From contig JAVGWX010000009.1 in the NCBI GenBank assembly GCA_036924085.1, positions 65,820,936 through 65,884,935 of the forward strand: DNA of 64,000 nt. Direction: 5' to 3'. This DNA is from Ariolimax columbianus (taxonomy: Eukaryota > Mollusca > Gastropoda > Stylommatophora > Arionidae). Shown in pieces: positions 42,935-54,049 of this stretch (position 1 is its first letter; each line of letters opens with the position of its first letter). Under the pieces are notes generated by a model. It saw only the letters and a list, made by a program, of their open reading frames with translations, searched no databases and was not told where the DNA came from. The position numbers and the translations under genes were made by a program.

Positions 42935-45900
42935 AAGCTGTCAAGTTTATGAAAGATGAATAAATGTGGTTATTTGAGGAATAAACTGTATGGCAGCCAG
43001 AGTGAAACTGTCAAGTTTATGAAAGATGAATAGATGTGGTTATTTGAGGAATAAACTGTATGGCAGCCAGAGTGAAACTGTCAAGTTTATGAAAGATGAA
43101 TAGATGTGGTTATTTGAGGAATAAACTGTATGGCAGCCAGAGTGAAACTGTCAAGTTTATGAAAGATGAATAGATGTGGTTATTTGAGGAATAAACTGTA
43201 TGGCAGCCAGAGTGAAACTGTCAAGTTTATGAAAGATGAATAGATGTGGTTATTTGAGGAATAAACTGTATGGCAGCCAGAGTGAAACTGTCAAGTTTAT
43301 GAAAGATGAATAGATGTGGTTATTTGAGGAATAAACTGTATGGCAGCCAGAGTGAAACTGTCAAGTTTATGAAAGATGAATAGATGTGGTTATTTGAGGA
43401 ATAAATTGTATGGCAGCCAGAGTGAAACTGTCAAGTTTATGAAAGATGAATAGATGTGGTTATTTGAGGAATAAATTGTATGGCAGCCAGAGTGAAACTG
43501 TCAAGTTTATGAAAGATGAATAGATGTGGTTATTTGAGGAATAAACTGTATGGCAGCCAGAGTGAAACTGTCAAGTTTATGAAAGATGAATAGATGTGGT
43601 TATTTGAGGAATAAACTGTATGGCAGCCAGAGTGAAACTGTCAAGTTTATGAAAGATGAATAGATGTGGTTATTTGAGGAATAAACTGTATGGCAGCCAG
43701 AGTGAAACTGTCAAGTTTATGAAAGATGAATAGATGTGGTTATTTGAGGAATAAACTGTATGGCAGCCAGAGTGAAACTGTCAAGTTTATGAAAGATGAA
43801 TAGATGTGGTTATTTGAGGAATAAACTGTATGGCAGCCAGAGTGAAACTGTCAAGTTTATGAAAGATGAATAAATGTGGTTATTTGAGGTATAAACTGTA
43901 TGGCAGCCAGAGTGAAACTGTCAAGTTTATGAAAGATGAATAGATGTGGTTATTTGAGGAATAAACTGTATGGCAGCCAGAGTGAAACTGTCAAGTTTAT
44001 GAAAGATGAATAGATGTGGTTATTTGAGGAATAAACTGTATGGCAGCCAGAGTGAAACTGTCAAGTTTATGAAAGATGAATAGATGTGGTTATTTGAGGA
44101 ATAAACTGTATGGCAGCCAGAGTGAAACTGTCAAGTTTATGAAAGATGAATAGATGTGGTTATTTGAGGAATAAACTGCAGCCAGAGTGAAACTGTCAAG
44201 TTTATGAAAGATGAATAGATGTGGTTATTTGAGGAATAAACTGTATGGCAGCCAGAGTGAAACTGTCAAGTTTATGAAAGATGAATAGATGTGGTTATTT
44301 GAGGAATAAACTGTATGGCAGCCAGAGTGAAACTGTCAAGTTTATGAAAGATGAATAGATGTGGTTATTTGAGGAATAAACTGTATGGCAGCCAGAGTGA
44401 AACTGTCAAGTTTATGAAAGATGAATAGATGTGGTTATTTGAGGAATAAACTGTATGGCAGCCAGAGTGAAACTGTCAAGTTTATGAAAGATGAATAGAT
44501 GTGGTTATTTGAGGAATAAACTGTATGGCAGCCAGAGTGAAACTGTCAAGTTTATGAAAGATGAATAGATGTGGTTATTTGAGGAATAAATTGTATGGCA
44601 GCCAGAGTGAAACTGTCAAGTTTATGAAAGATGAATAGATGTGGTTATTTGAGGAATAAATTGTATGGCAGCCAGAGTGAAACTGTCAAGTTTATGAAAG
44701 ATGAATAGATGTGGTTATTTGAGGAATAAACTGCAGCCAGAGTGAAACTGTCAAGTTTATGAAAGATGAATAGATGTGGTTATTTGAGGAATAAACTGTA
44801 TGGCAGCCAGAGTGAAACTGTCAAGTTTATGAAAGATGAATAGATGTGGTTATTTGAGGAATAAACTGTATGGCAGCCAGAGTGAAACTGTCAAGTTTAT
44901 GAAAGATGAATAGATGTGGTTATTTGAGGAATAAACTGCAGCCAGAGTGAAACTGTCAAGTTTATGAAAGATGAATAGATGTGGTTATTTGAGGAATAAA
45001 CTGTATGGCAGCCAGAGTGAAACTGTCAAGTTTATGAAAGATGAATAGATGTGGTTATTTGAGGAATAAACTGTATGGCAGCCAGAGTGAAACTGTCAAG
45101 TTTATGAAAGATGAATAGATGTGGTTATTTGAGGAATAAACTGTATGGCAGCCAGAGTGAAACTGTCAAGTTTATGAAAGATGAATAGATGTGGTTATTT
45201 GAGGAATAAACTGTATGGCAGCCAGAGTGAAACTGTCAAGTTTATGAAAGATGAATAGATGTGGTTATTTGAGGTATAAACTGTATGGCAGCCAGAGTAA
45301 AACTGTCAAGTTTATGAAAGATGAATAGATGTGGTTATTTGAGGAATAAACTGTATGGCAGCCAGAGTGAAACTGTCAAGTTTATGAAAGATGAATAGAT
45401 GTGGTTATTTGAGGAATAAACTGTATGGCAGCCAGAGTGAAACTGTCAAGTTTATGAAAGATGAATAGATGTGGTTATTTGAGGAATAAACTGTATGGCA
45501 GCCAGAGTGAAACTGTCAAGTTTATGAAAGATGAATAGATGTGGTTATTTGAGGAATAAACTGCAGCCAGAGTGAAACTGTCAAGTTTATGAAAGATGAA
45601 TAGATGTGGTTATTTGAGGAATAAACTGTATGGCAGCCAGAGTGAAACTGTCAAGTTTATGAAAGATGAATAGATGTGGTTATTTGAGGAATAAACTGTA
45701 TGGCAGCCAGAGTGAAACTGTCAAGTTTATGAAAGATGAATAGATGTGGTTATTTGAGGAATAAACTGCAGCCAGAGTGAAACTGTCAAGTTTATGAAAG
45801 ATGAATAGATGTGGTTATTTGAGGAATAAACTGTATGGCAGCCAGAGTGAAACTGTCAAGTTTATGAAAGATGAATAGATGTGGTTATTTGAGGAATAAA

Positions 45901-47135
45901 CTGTATGGCAGCCAGAGTGAAACTGTCAAGTTTATGAAAGATGAATAGATGTGGTTATTTGAGGAATAAACTGTATGGCAGCCAGAGTGAAACTGTCAAG
46001 TTTATGAAAGATGAATAGATGTGGTTATTTGAGGAATAAACTGTATGGCAGCCAGATTGAAACTGTCAAATTTATGAAAGATGAATAGATGTGGTTATTT
46101 GAGTAATAAACTGTATGGCAGCCAGAGTGAAACTGTCAAGTTTATGAAAGATGAATAGATGTGGTTATTTGAGGAATAAACTGTATGGCAGCCAGAGTTA
46201 AACTGTCAAGTTTATGAAAGATGAATAGATGTGGTTATTTGAGGAATAAACTGTATGGCAGCCAGAGTGAAACTGTCAAGTTTATGAAAGATGAATAGAT
46301 GTGGTTATTTGAGGAATAAACTGTATGGCAGCCAGAGTGAAACTGTCAAGTTTATGAAAGATGAATAGATGTGGTTATTTGAGGAATAAACTGTATGGCA
46401 GCCAGAGTGAAACTGTCAAGTTTACGAAAGATGAATAAATGTGGTTATTTGAGGAATAAACTGTATGGCAGCCAGAGTGAAACTGTCAAGTTTACGAAAG
46501 ATGAATAGATGTGGTTATTTGAGGAATAAACTGTATGGCAGCCAGAGTGAAACTGTCAAGTTTATGAAAGATGAATAGATGTGGTTATTTGAGGAATAAA
46601 CTGTATGGCAGCCAGAGTGAAACTGTCAAGTTTATGAAAGATAAATAGATGTGGTTATTTGAGGAATAAACTGTATGGCAGCCAGAGTTAAACTGTCAAG
46701 TTTATGAAAGATGAATAGATGTGGTTATTTGAGGAATAAACTGTATGGCAGCCAGAGTGAAACTGTCAAGTTTATGAAAGATGAATAGATGTGGTTATTT
46801 GAGGAATAAACTGTATGGCAGCCAGAGTGAAACTGTCAAGTTTATGAAAGAGGAATAAACTGTATGGCAGCCAGAGTGAAACTGTCAAGTTTATGAAAGA
46901 TGAATAAATGTGGTTATTTGAGGAATAAACTGTATGGCAGCCAGAGTGAAACTGTCAAGTTTATGAAAGATGAATAAATGTGGTTATTTGAGGAATAAAC
47001 TGTATGGCAGCCAGAGTGAAACTGTCAAGTTTATGAAAGAGGAATAAACTGTATGACAGCCAGAGTGAAACTGTCAAGTTTATGAACGATGAATAAATGT
47101 GGTTATTCCTCAAATAAACTGTATGGCAGCCAGAG
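42935..47135. repeat. 70-bp satellite, about 60 units
   Basis: Units run from GAAACTGTCAAGTTTATGAA through GATGTGGTTATTTGAGGAAT to GTATGGCAGCCAGAGT. Some units are 65 bp because five bases are missing at AAACTGCAGCC (CTGCA at 44,176; 44,731; 44,936; 45,561; 45,766). The 205-bp spacing of two such pairs repeats 830 bp apart, and an AAATTG variant pair repeats 1,185 bp apart, so higher-order duplications are present. The last units (46,850 on) are disordered. Nearly every unit has AATAAA on the + strand. Confidence 0.98.
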
Positions 47136-47744
47136 AAGGCTGAGTGAAACTGTCAAGGTTATGGGAGAGGAATAGAAGTTGTTGAGGAATAAACTGAATG
47201 GTCCGACAAACCCACAAGTTTATGATAAATATAGATGTAATATCTGTGGGATAAACTTAATGGTGAAGTTTATGGGATAAAATGCATATGATTATCTGAG
47301 GAATCAATGGTATGGTAGTTAGAGATGACAGACCACCAAGTTTATAGGGGACATAGATGTAAAACAGATGCTGTGGTGGGGAGAGATGCCCTAGATGACA
47401 TACCACCAAGTTTGTGAGGGGAAAAGATGTGATTATTCGATGAAGAAAAATAAGAACACTTGTCTCGTTCGCATTTCATTTCTAGAGGTCTAAAGGTTGA
47501 CTGTCCGAACATTCAATGAATACTTGCCTTTATCAAATTGGACGCCGCGGATAACTAGAATGACAACAGAGCACTACAGCTTCGCTGCGCTAACTAACCG
47601 TTTGTGATAAGCTAATCTCACGTTTCTTAGCTGACCTTCCCCTCCGTACAGTGATGTATATAGTGGCGAACCTCGCTATAAACAGGTCTAGCTGTGTTCA
47701 ATCTTTTCTCGTCCGTATCACTGGCGGTCATTTTACTAAGTCTG
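47136..47744. other. Degenerate satellite edge, then unassigned sequence
   Basis: Diverged pieces of the 70-bp unit (AAGTTTATG...GATGT) continue to about 47,430. A 63-codon minus ORF (47,627-47,818) runs into the next minisatellite and is not recognised. Confidence 0.4.
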
Positions 47745-48030
47745 CTGTAGGGGTTAGCAAACTCAGCATGGATTCTCTCCATAGTGATGTCTACATCAGG
47801 GGTTAGCAAACTCGGCATGGATTCTCTACATAGTGATGTCTACATCAGGGGTTAGCAAACTCGGCATGGATTCTCTCCATAGTGATGTCTACATCAGGGG
47901 TTAGCAAACTCGGCATGGATTCTCTCCATAGGGATGTCTACATTAGGGGTTAGCAAACTCGGCATGGATTCTCTCCATAGTGATGTCTACATCAGGGGTT
48001 AGCAAACTCGGCATGGATTCTCTCCATATC
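47745..48030. repeat. 50-bp minisatellite
   Basis: About six copies of a unit containing GGGGTTAGCAAACTCGGCAT then GGATTCTCTCCATAGTGATG. Confidence 0.92.
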
Positions 48031-48189
48031 ATCAGGGGTTCAAGGGAACGCATGTGACTATTATCAAGTCATCTCATCACGAAACAAGGCATACTTTGCA
48101 TTCACATTACTTTTTATAGCACGTGTTTTTTTAAGTGTTTAACATGATGAGCACATTAAAAGTAAAGAACCCAATATCATGTCGGTGTG

Positions 48190-48425
48190 GCATGTTGGGG
48201 ATATTGTGTTAGGCCCATATTATTTTACCAACGGCACATTATGTGGGGTGTGGTTAACATCACGACGGCCGCCTTTACTTTTCCAGATTATCCTGGTACC
48301 CCATTTTTTTTAGGCTTGGTCGACCCCATGCCGTTTTGCGATCGAAAAAAATTCCACACCAATTGGGAACCGATCGCTCGGCTGGTAGACCAATACACTA
48401 ACCACTGCGCTACCTCATCTCACAT
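48190..48425 (-). mobile_element. tRNA-derived SINE
   Basis: The minus strand has GAGGTAGCGCAGTGGTTAGT (A-box-like) then CCGAGCGATCGGTTCCC (B-box-like) and a body with GGGGTACCAGGATAATC and GGCGGCCGTCGTGATG. Confidence 0.6.
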
Positions 48426-48499
48426 GAAGAGTACACAAACATACATATTTCAAACTATTCTGGTAAACATTGCACCTTTTAGAGGTTAAAGAAAAGGCT

Positions 48500-48780
48500 G
48501 TCAGTACGGTCGGTCGTATAAATTCTTGTCAGTACGGTCGGTCGTATAAATTCGTGTCAGTACGGTCGGTCGTATAAATTCTTGTCAGTACGGTCGGTCG
48601 TATAAATTCTTATCAGTACAGTCGTATAAATGCGTGTCAGTACGGTCGGTCGTTTAAATTCTTGTCAGTACGGTCGGTCGTATAAATGCTTGTCAGTACG
48701 GTCGTATAAAGGACGTCAGTACGGTCGTATGAAGGACGTCATTACGGTCGTATAAAGGACGTCAGTACGGTCGTATCATA
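48500..48780. repeat. 28-bp minisatellite with a 20-bp subtype
   Basis: About 11 copies of GTCAGTACGGTCGGTCGTAT plus AAATTCTT. The last four lack the repeated GGTC and end in AAAGGAC. Confidence 0.92.
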
Positions 48781-49107
48781 TTCTTGCGGTATTTAGGATA
48801 TTTCCTTGTAGGATGACGTTACACTTTCATTTTGGTTACAGCAGCACCCAGTCGTCAACCACGGATAGCTTCTTTTTGGTTATATTATGGCGTATCAATG
48901 TAGTCTCGTAGCAGACACTGCAATCCGTGATAAAGAGTTCTTGTTAGTAGTTCAAAGCTTTGTAGTTGTTCAGCAAGAAATCCCCTGCAATTATTTTTCT
49001 TTGAAAATATTTAGAATGTACGACACACACACACACACAATATAACTGAATGCTCCCTTTGTACGTGCTATTCGCCCACCTAATCTTCAGTCATTTATTT
49101 TGGTTGG
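48781..49107. other. No gene recognised
   Basis: Contains a short (AC)n tract at about 49,022-49,040. Confidence 0.3.
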
Positions 49108-49460
49108 TGGTTGTTTGCGAATGTTCACAATGAGTAGGTAACTTTTTTTGTGAGCCCTGAAAAGTACGCTATGTGGCGGGTTACAGTAGCTCTCCTTACA
49201 TCCTGAGCGTGCTGGTGAAGGTGGACCGGGGTCCTCCAGGTGGTTGTGCTATGCTTGGCTTCATCTGCGTGTCGCTCACTACTGCGGGGATCACGTCGAT
49301 CCTTCGCCTCGTTAGCCAGACTACCATGAAAAAAGTCCGTTTCCAGGGAGGGCTACTAGGAAGCCGAGGTGGTGGTCTTGGCCAGTATGTTTTTCCTGAT
49401 CCTGACTAACATGTCTGACCAGTATATTTTGCCCGACCAGACGTTAGTCTTCCTCCCTTC
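49108..49460 (+). mobile_element. 350-bp dispersed element, copy B
   Basis: End-to-end match to 15,780-16,125. It abuts the mariner transposase remnant at its right end, so the family may be part of a larger mariner-linked element. Confidence 0.65.
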
Positions 49461-49850
49461 ATTCATGCCGAGGGCCCTACACCAACGATTAACAAGAGCA
49501 TGCATGGTTTTTCTGTACCAGCTCGTTTCATGTTCACGCTCCTTTGACGTGTGGGGTTCGTTATGAGACTTCGATAAACCCATCTTTGGCATACCTTCGA
49601 ATCCACAATATCGTAGAAAATTGCCATCGTACTTCCATTGCTGACTGCCAGCTGTAGGGCCATTTGTGGACTTGCGATGAGATGATCTGCACAAATAGCG
49701 TGGTCCTGGCCCGCTGCGACACGCCCGTGCTGGTGGCAGTAGAAGGACGCCGGCTATTCATCTCCGCCTCTCCACATTTAGAATCAAGCTGCACAGCTTC
49801 CATCATTAGCACGCAAGCGTGTGTGCATGTTCCCCACACTTGATATCTCA
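49461..49850 (-). mobile_element. Mariner-type transposase remnant
   Basis: Shifted minus-strand frames read RRPSTATSTGVSQRARTTLF (the SGRPSTA linker), then AVSNGSTMAIFYDIVDSKVC and QRWVYRSLI (compare S-x-x-T-x-x-x-I...ARWVPRSL), and finally TSWYRKTMHALVNRWCRALG, the C-terminal W-x-x-K-x-x-x-x-LV-x-RW block. The DDD catalytic centre is deleted. Dead copy. Confidence 0.7.
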
Positions 49851-50479
49851 AACCAAGAATTAAATTACAGCTCGCTGTTTGTAACGCGCGTCGTTCAAAG
49901 TTGTCATGTTAACAGACTACTACAGCAGCGATATCTGTCGGAAGGCAGTGCAATTATACACATGTATGCAGTACACATCCGTGTTCCAACCTGCAAAATG
50001 TCTCGCTGCTATCTACATAATGTATTACTTTCTGATAATCCCTCGTATATATGAGGTGACTAGTTCACTTCCTCGCAATTTGCTCTTTCATAATAATAAA
50101 TCTGGTACCCATTTTCCGTTAAGTAGATGAGTGAATAAATCATAAACCAGTGCTGGGGCACCGTACTAAGTATGGTCACAGACCCGGTGGAGTTTAGATC
50201 TGCCCTTACATGTGTATCAATCGTGATGGCCATTGACCAAGTATCTCTGACAAGAAGCAAAGTGTATCAGTACTGAGATATGACCATGATCCCTTTGACG
50301 TAGACGCGCTGTAGCGACCTCTCCAGAATGTATATACCCAAGCCTCAACTCGTGGACAGTGTTGAAAAATACTTAACTCTGAAAATGGCTGTACGCCATA
50401 TGGACATCCACAACCACGCCCAACTTTTGAAGTACCTAACAAAAACTTGTCACTATAATCTACACAATCAAGATCCTGG
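49851..50479. other. No gene recognised
   Basis: Short chance ORFs only. Confidence 0.3.
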
Positions 50480-50830
50480 GTAGAGCATAAGCTGTAGCGT
50501 GCAGCGACCCATAGCTGACTGCTAGCGTCACGGCCAGCGAACCAGAGCTGCCAAGACCCTTCTACACCTCCACACGGTGATCCTGGATAACAAGCTGCAG
50601 CAGGGCAGACTGACTAAGGAGAAGGGATTGAGGAGGGAATGCTAACCCGGTACTCAAAAAATGATTGCTGAAGTCGGTTGTGTCGGACCAAAATGTGCAA
50701 ATATCGCAGTCAAGCTGTAAACTGCGACACAACACATTCCGTTCTCTGGACACATTCTGCTACTTAAACCATTTTCAGGGTTTGGTAGCGGGAGACTGAG
50801 AACGAACGAAGCCAGAGAAAGCCAAATGAT
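50480..50830 (+). mobile_element. Long-form retroposon copy, + orientation
   Basis: Inverted relative to, and full-length with, the element at 51,102-51,452: GCAGCGACCCATAGCTGACT near its 5' end, then GTGATCCTGGATAACAAGCT, TTGCTGAAGTCGG-like and CAGGGTTTGGTAGCGGGAGA near the 3' end. Confidence 0.8.
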
Positions 50831-51101
50831 TGAGCGGGGCGCAAGATGACAGAATATGTCCACTGTTATCTTCCTAGCATGTAGTAAAAAGCAACTAAAG
50901 AGGGCTGTGCTTAGAGCTAGCAAATCATTTTTTTTTAAATATTGCCATTATAATCAGCCACTGCAAAACTGCAGGTTTCCTGTAAAAAGATCAGCTGCCG
51001 TTGAAGCCTTTACTTCACAATGAAGTGCGATGGGTACAGATTGCAAATGTTTGAAAACAGGCTAGCTGTCCTAGGCGGCGCTACAGTTGTAACCTATGTT
51101 T

Positions 51102-51452
51102 CTTCTTCTTTCGTTCTCAATCTCCCACTACCAAACCCTGAAAGGGTTTAAGTAGCAGAATGTAGCCCAGAGAACGGAATGCGTTGTGTCGTAGTTTACA
51201 GCTTGGCTGCGATATTTGCACCTTTCGGTCCAACACATCCGACTTCAGCAAGCATTTTTTTTAGTACCGGGTTAGCATTCCCTCTTCGATCTCTTCGTCT
51301 TAGCTAGTCTGCCTACTGCAGCCTGTTATCCAGGATCACCGCGTGGAGGTGTAGAAGGGTCTTGGCAGCTATGGTTCGCTGGCCCTGACGCTAGCAGTCA
51401 GCTATGGGTCGCTGACCACTGCAGCTCATGCGCTGCTCAGCATCTTGATCCC
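51102..51452 (-). mobile_element. 351-bp SINE-like retroposon with 13-bp target duplication
   Basis: Flanked by perfect 13-bp duplicates GTAACCTATGTTT (51,089-51,101 and 51,453-51,465). The 5' end (CGGGATCAAGATGCTGAGCA, minus strand) agrees with that of two other copies at 4,290 and 4,452, so this is a true full-length unit rather than a random truncation. The 3' end is a (GAA)n tail. The 3' half matches sequence that directly follows LINE ORFs at 17,726 and 60,165, the usual sign of a SINE borrowing its partner LINE's tail. The origin of the 5' head is unclear; pol III boxes are not convincing. Confidence 0.82.
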
Positions 51453-51512
51453 GTAACCTATGTTTGACTCTGAGGGATAAGGTTAAAACCCTTTACACCC
51501 TAAACTGAATTA

Positions 51513-51518
51513 TTTATT
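51513..51518 (-). promoter_or_regulatory. Candidate polyadenylation signal of the bZIP gene
   Basis: AATAAA on the minus strand, about 150 bp after the bZIP stop codon. AT-rich context, so chance is possible. Confidence 0.35.
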
Positions 51519-51667
51519 TAAAAAAGTAGGGAGATAAGTCTTTCCCTCCAAGTATAAAATGAAGTGAAATATTTCATTGAACAGATTGATAGTTATGGCT
51601 TCTGAATCAAATGTATTAGGCATGTTAGGATACAGTGGGTTTATGAATGGAGAACATGGCCTGGGTG

Positions 51668-52825
51668 TCAGTTACACTGATAAAGCCTTGCTCGTAGCTC
51701 ATCCAACTCCTTGTCCAGAATACGAATCTCTGCGCTCAGTTTCATATTTTCTTCTTCCAGACTGATGACTCGCAAAGCCACAAGCTCTTCTTTGGTTCTT
51801 CTAGCCTCGCGGGACCGTTTGGCGCTTTCATTGTTCTTTTTGCGCTTCTCTACATACGCTGGGTCTTTACTGGCGTCTGCCATGCTTTTTTCGTCGCTGA
51901 TACCGCTCGGGGAAGTCCTAGAGATGGATGCCTTATCTTGGGAAGTAGCTGTAGATTGTATCGCGCATTCAGATACCGAATCATCCTGGTTATATTGCAT
52001 GTTATCGCTAAAACTGTCTCTGCTGTGCTCGGGGGAGTTTATTGAAATACTTGGGTTAACATTCAAATGAATACCCGCTTTATGAAACTCCTGCTTTACT
52101 GGAAAATTACCCTTGTTCAATGGGAAGGTCAAAACTACCCCAGGCCGGCTGCTACCGTTGACTGCTGCCGGTATGCTTTGTAACGGCATGCACGAGCCAG
52201 GAGGAAGTTGACCTGGTGATAGAGAACTGTAACTCACATTGTCCATTGATCTTGACAGACCACTTCCGAATATTGTTAAAGGATGTTCAAGCATCATTGA
52301 AAAGGGGTCTTGCTCCATTTGAGAACCGGCTCCTGTAGCTCGGCAGTGACTTCTGTTGGGGATGATGAAGTTTGCAAGACTGCTATACGAGGAAGCGACG
52401 TTTGGGATGTGTAGATCGAGCTCTCCCTGGTGATTATACGAGTCGTTCGGTGGCATCAGATCCGGTCTCGTGTGATGGTTTCCTGAGTCGCCTAAGACAT
52501 CATTGTAGTCGTAACTAGGCAGGTTGGTACCACTTTGCGCGCTGTTCTGATGCCCTGGCTGTAGCTGTGTACTGATGCGAGGATAGTCTCCCGAGTGTTG
52601 TTGCAGCTGGTTCAGCTGGACTGACAAAGTGTGTTGCTGCTGCTGTCGGTAGCGAAGCTGGTGCTGCTGCAGCATTATATGTGATGCAGTTGTTTGGAGT
52701 GAAGCATGGTGCTCCTGTCGCCATGAATCTGAGAGGAGCACGGACGATGGTAGTCCTATATTGTAGGTCTTGAACGGACGTTCACCTTCCAGCCTGAAGC
52801 TCTTGATTGGTCTATCTTTAGACAT
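51668..52825 (-). CDS. Intronless bZIP transcription factor, PAR/NFIL3/giant-like
   Basis: 385 codons, no intron. A C-terminal bZIP (residues 321-385) has the basic region KKNNESAKRSREARR (N-x-x-A-x-x-SR signature) followed by a zipper with V349, L356, L363, L370 and L377 at heptad spacing. The basic region fits the PAR (HLF/TEF/DBP), giant and NFIL3 group rather than C/EBP (which has NN-x-AVRKSRDKA). Such proteins dimerise and bind TTAYGTAA-like sites in the nucleus. The rest is low-complexity, rich in Q (residues about 54-90), S and N, as in activation or repression domains. Start: the first ATG of the frame, SKDRPIKSFR. The single coding exon could mean an NFIL3-type structure or an old retrocopy. 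A 24-bp minisatellite begins about 130 bp upstream. Strong as a bZIP gene; subfamily uncertain. Confidence 0.93.
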   Translation of the reverse strand: MSKDRPIKSFRLEGERPFKTYNIGLPSSVLLSDSWRQEHHASLQTTASHIMLQQHQLRYRQQQQHTLSVQLNQLQQHSGDYPRISTQLQPGHQNSAQSGTNLPSYDYNDVLGDSGNHHTRPDLMPPNDSYNHQGELDLHIPNVASSYSSLANFIIPNRSHCRATGAGSQMEQDPFSMMLEHPLTIFGSGLSRSMDNVSYSSLSPGQLPPGSCMPLQSIPAAVNGSSRPGVVLTFPLNKGNFPVKQEFHKAGIHLNVNPSISINSPEHSRDSFSDNMQYNQDDSVSECAIQSTATSQDKASISRTSPSGISDEKSMADASKDPAYVEKRKKNNESAKRSREARRTKEELVALRVISLEEENMKLSAEIRILDKELDELRARLYQCN

Positions 52826-52954
52826 AATGTATGATAGCTAGGCATAACCTTAGAAAAAGACTTTAGGCTAGGATTGAAGGCTGCTGTTCTCACTTCCTTA
52901 TCTGAAGAAGAAAATATGGAGTAGTTAGTGAAGCTAAGCGTGGTAAGATTAGTA

Positions 52955-53695
52955 TATGTTCCTCTCTCTACCGACCGACACGTTCCTCTCTCTACCGACC
53001 GACACGTTCCTCTCTCTACCGACCGACACGTTCCTCTCTCTACCGACTGACATGTCCCTGTCTCTACCCACCGACATGCGTCTGTCTCTACCCACCGACA
53101 TGCGTCTGTCTCTACCCACCGACATGCGTCTGTCTCTACCCACCGACATGCGTCTGTCTCTACCCACTGACATGCGTCTGTTTCTACCCACTGACATGCG
53201 TCTGTCTCTACCCACCGACATGCGTCTGTCCACTGACATGCGTCTGTCTCTACCCACCGACATGCGTCTGTCTCTACCCACTGACATGCGTCTGTCTCTT
53301 CCTACTGACATGCGTCTGTCTCTACCTACTGACATGCGTCTGTCTCTACCTGCTGACATGTGTCTGTCTCTACCCACTGACATGCGTCTGTCTCTACCCA
53401 CTGACATGCGTCTGTCCACTGACATGCGTCTGTCTCTACCTGCTGACATGCGTCTGTCTCTACCCACTGACATGCGTCGGTCTCTACCCACCGACATGCG
53501 TCTGTCTCTACCCACCGACATGCGTCTGTCCACTGACATGCGTCTGTCCACTGACATGCGTCTGTCTCTACCCATTGACATGCGTCTGTCCACTGACAAG
53601 CGTCTGTCTCTACCCACCGACATGCGTCTGTCTCTACCCACTGACATGTCCCTCTCTCTACCCACTGACATGCGTCTGTCCACTGACATGACCTC
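52955..53695. repeat. 24-bp minisatellite upstream of the bZIP gene
   Basis: About 30 units of CGACATGCGTCTGTCTCTAC plus CCAC, with 12-bp deletion variants (GTCCACTGACATGC). The first four units form a GTTCCTCTCTCTACCGACCG subtype. It lies at about -130 to -870 relative to the bZIP start codon. Both strands have open frames (250 and 267 codons), because the unit is eight codons. Confidence 0.95.
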
Positions 53696-53699
53696 AGTC

Positions 53700-54049
53700 A
53701 TTGTCCCATACTTTTTACGTCGGAAGGCACAGAATGATCACCTTAGGCGTACGTGGTAGCAGATGTGGGTGCCTCTGACCTGAGGCGCGGGTATGAGTCT
53801 ACTGTCCTAGTCATGATAATAATCAGGGTATCGAAAGAACGGACATTCTGACATCACAAACACCCTTTATGAATAGGATTGCCATTTTGAAGCCCAACAG
53901 TGACCACACGGTCTACGTAACACTGATACACAGGGCTTGAAAATATGTAAGGTCGCTGACCAGTCAGTCAAAAATGTCATCAGTCAGCATGGTGGACTAC
54001 AGTCATGCAATGTATGTTAAATTTAAACTAGGCACTAATTCACTTTTCT
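53700..54049. other. No gene recognised
   Basis: Unique sequence; nothing identified. Confidence 0.3.

Noticed and set aside
52949..53759. 250- and 267-codon ORFs of MSVGRDRR or SLPTDMRL repeats upstream of the bZIP gene
   Set aside because: Both strands open over an eight-codon repeat unit; no flanking coding sequence. Could be 5' non-coding, not a protein.
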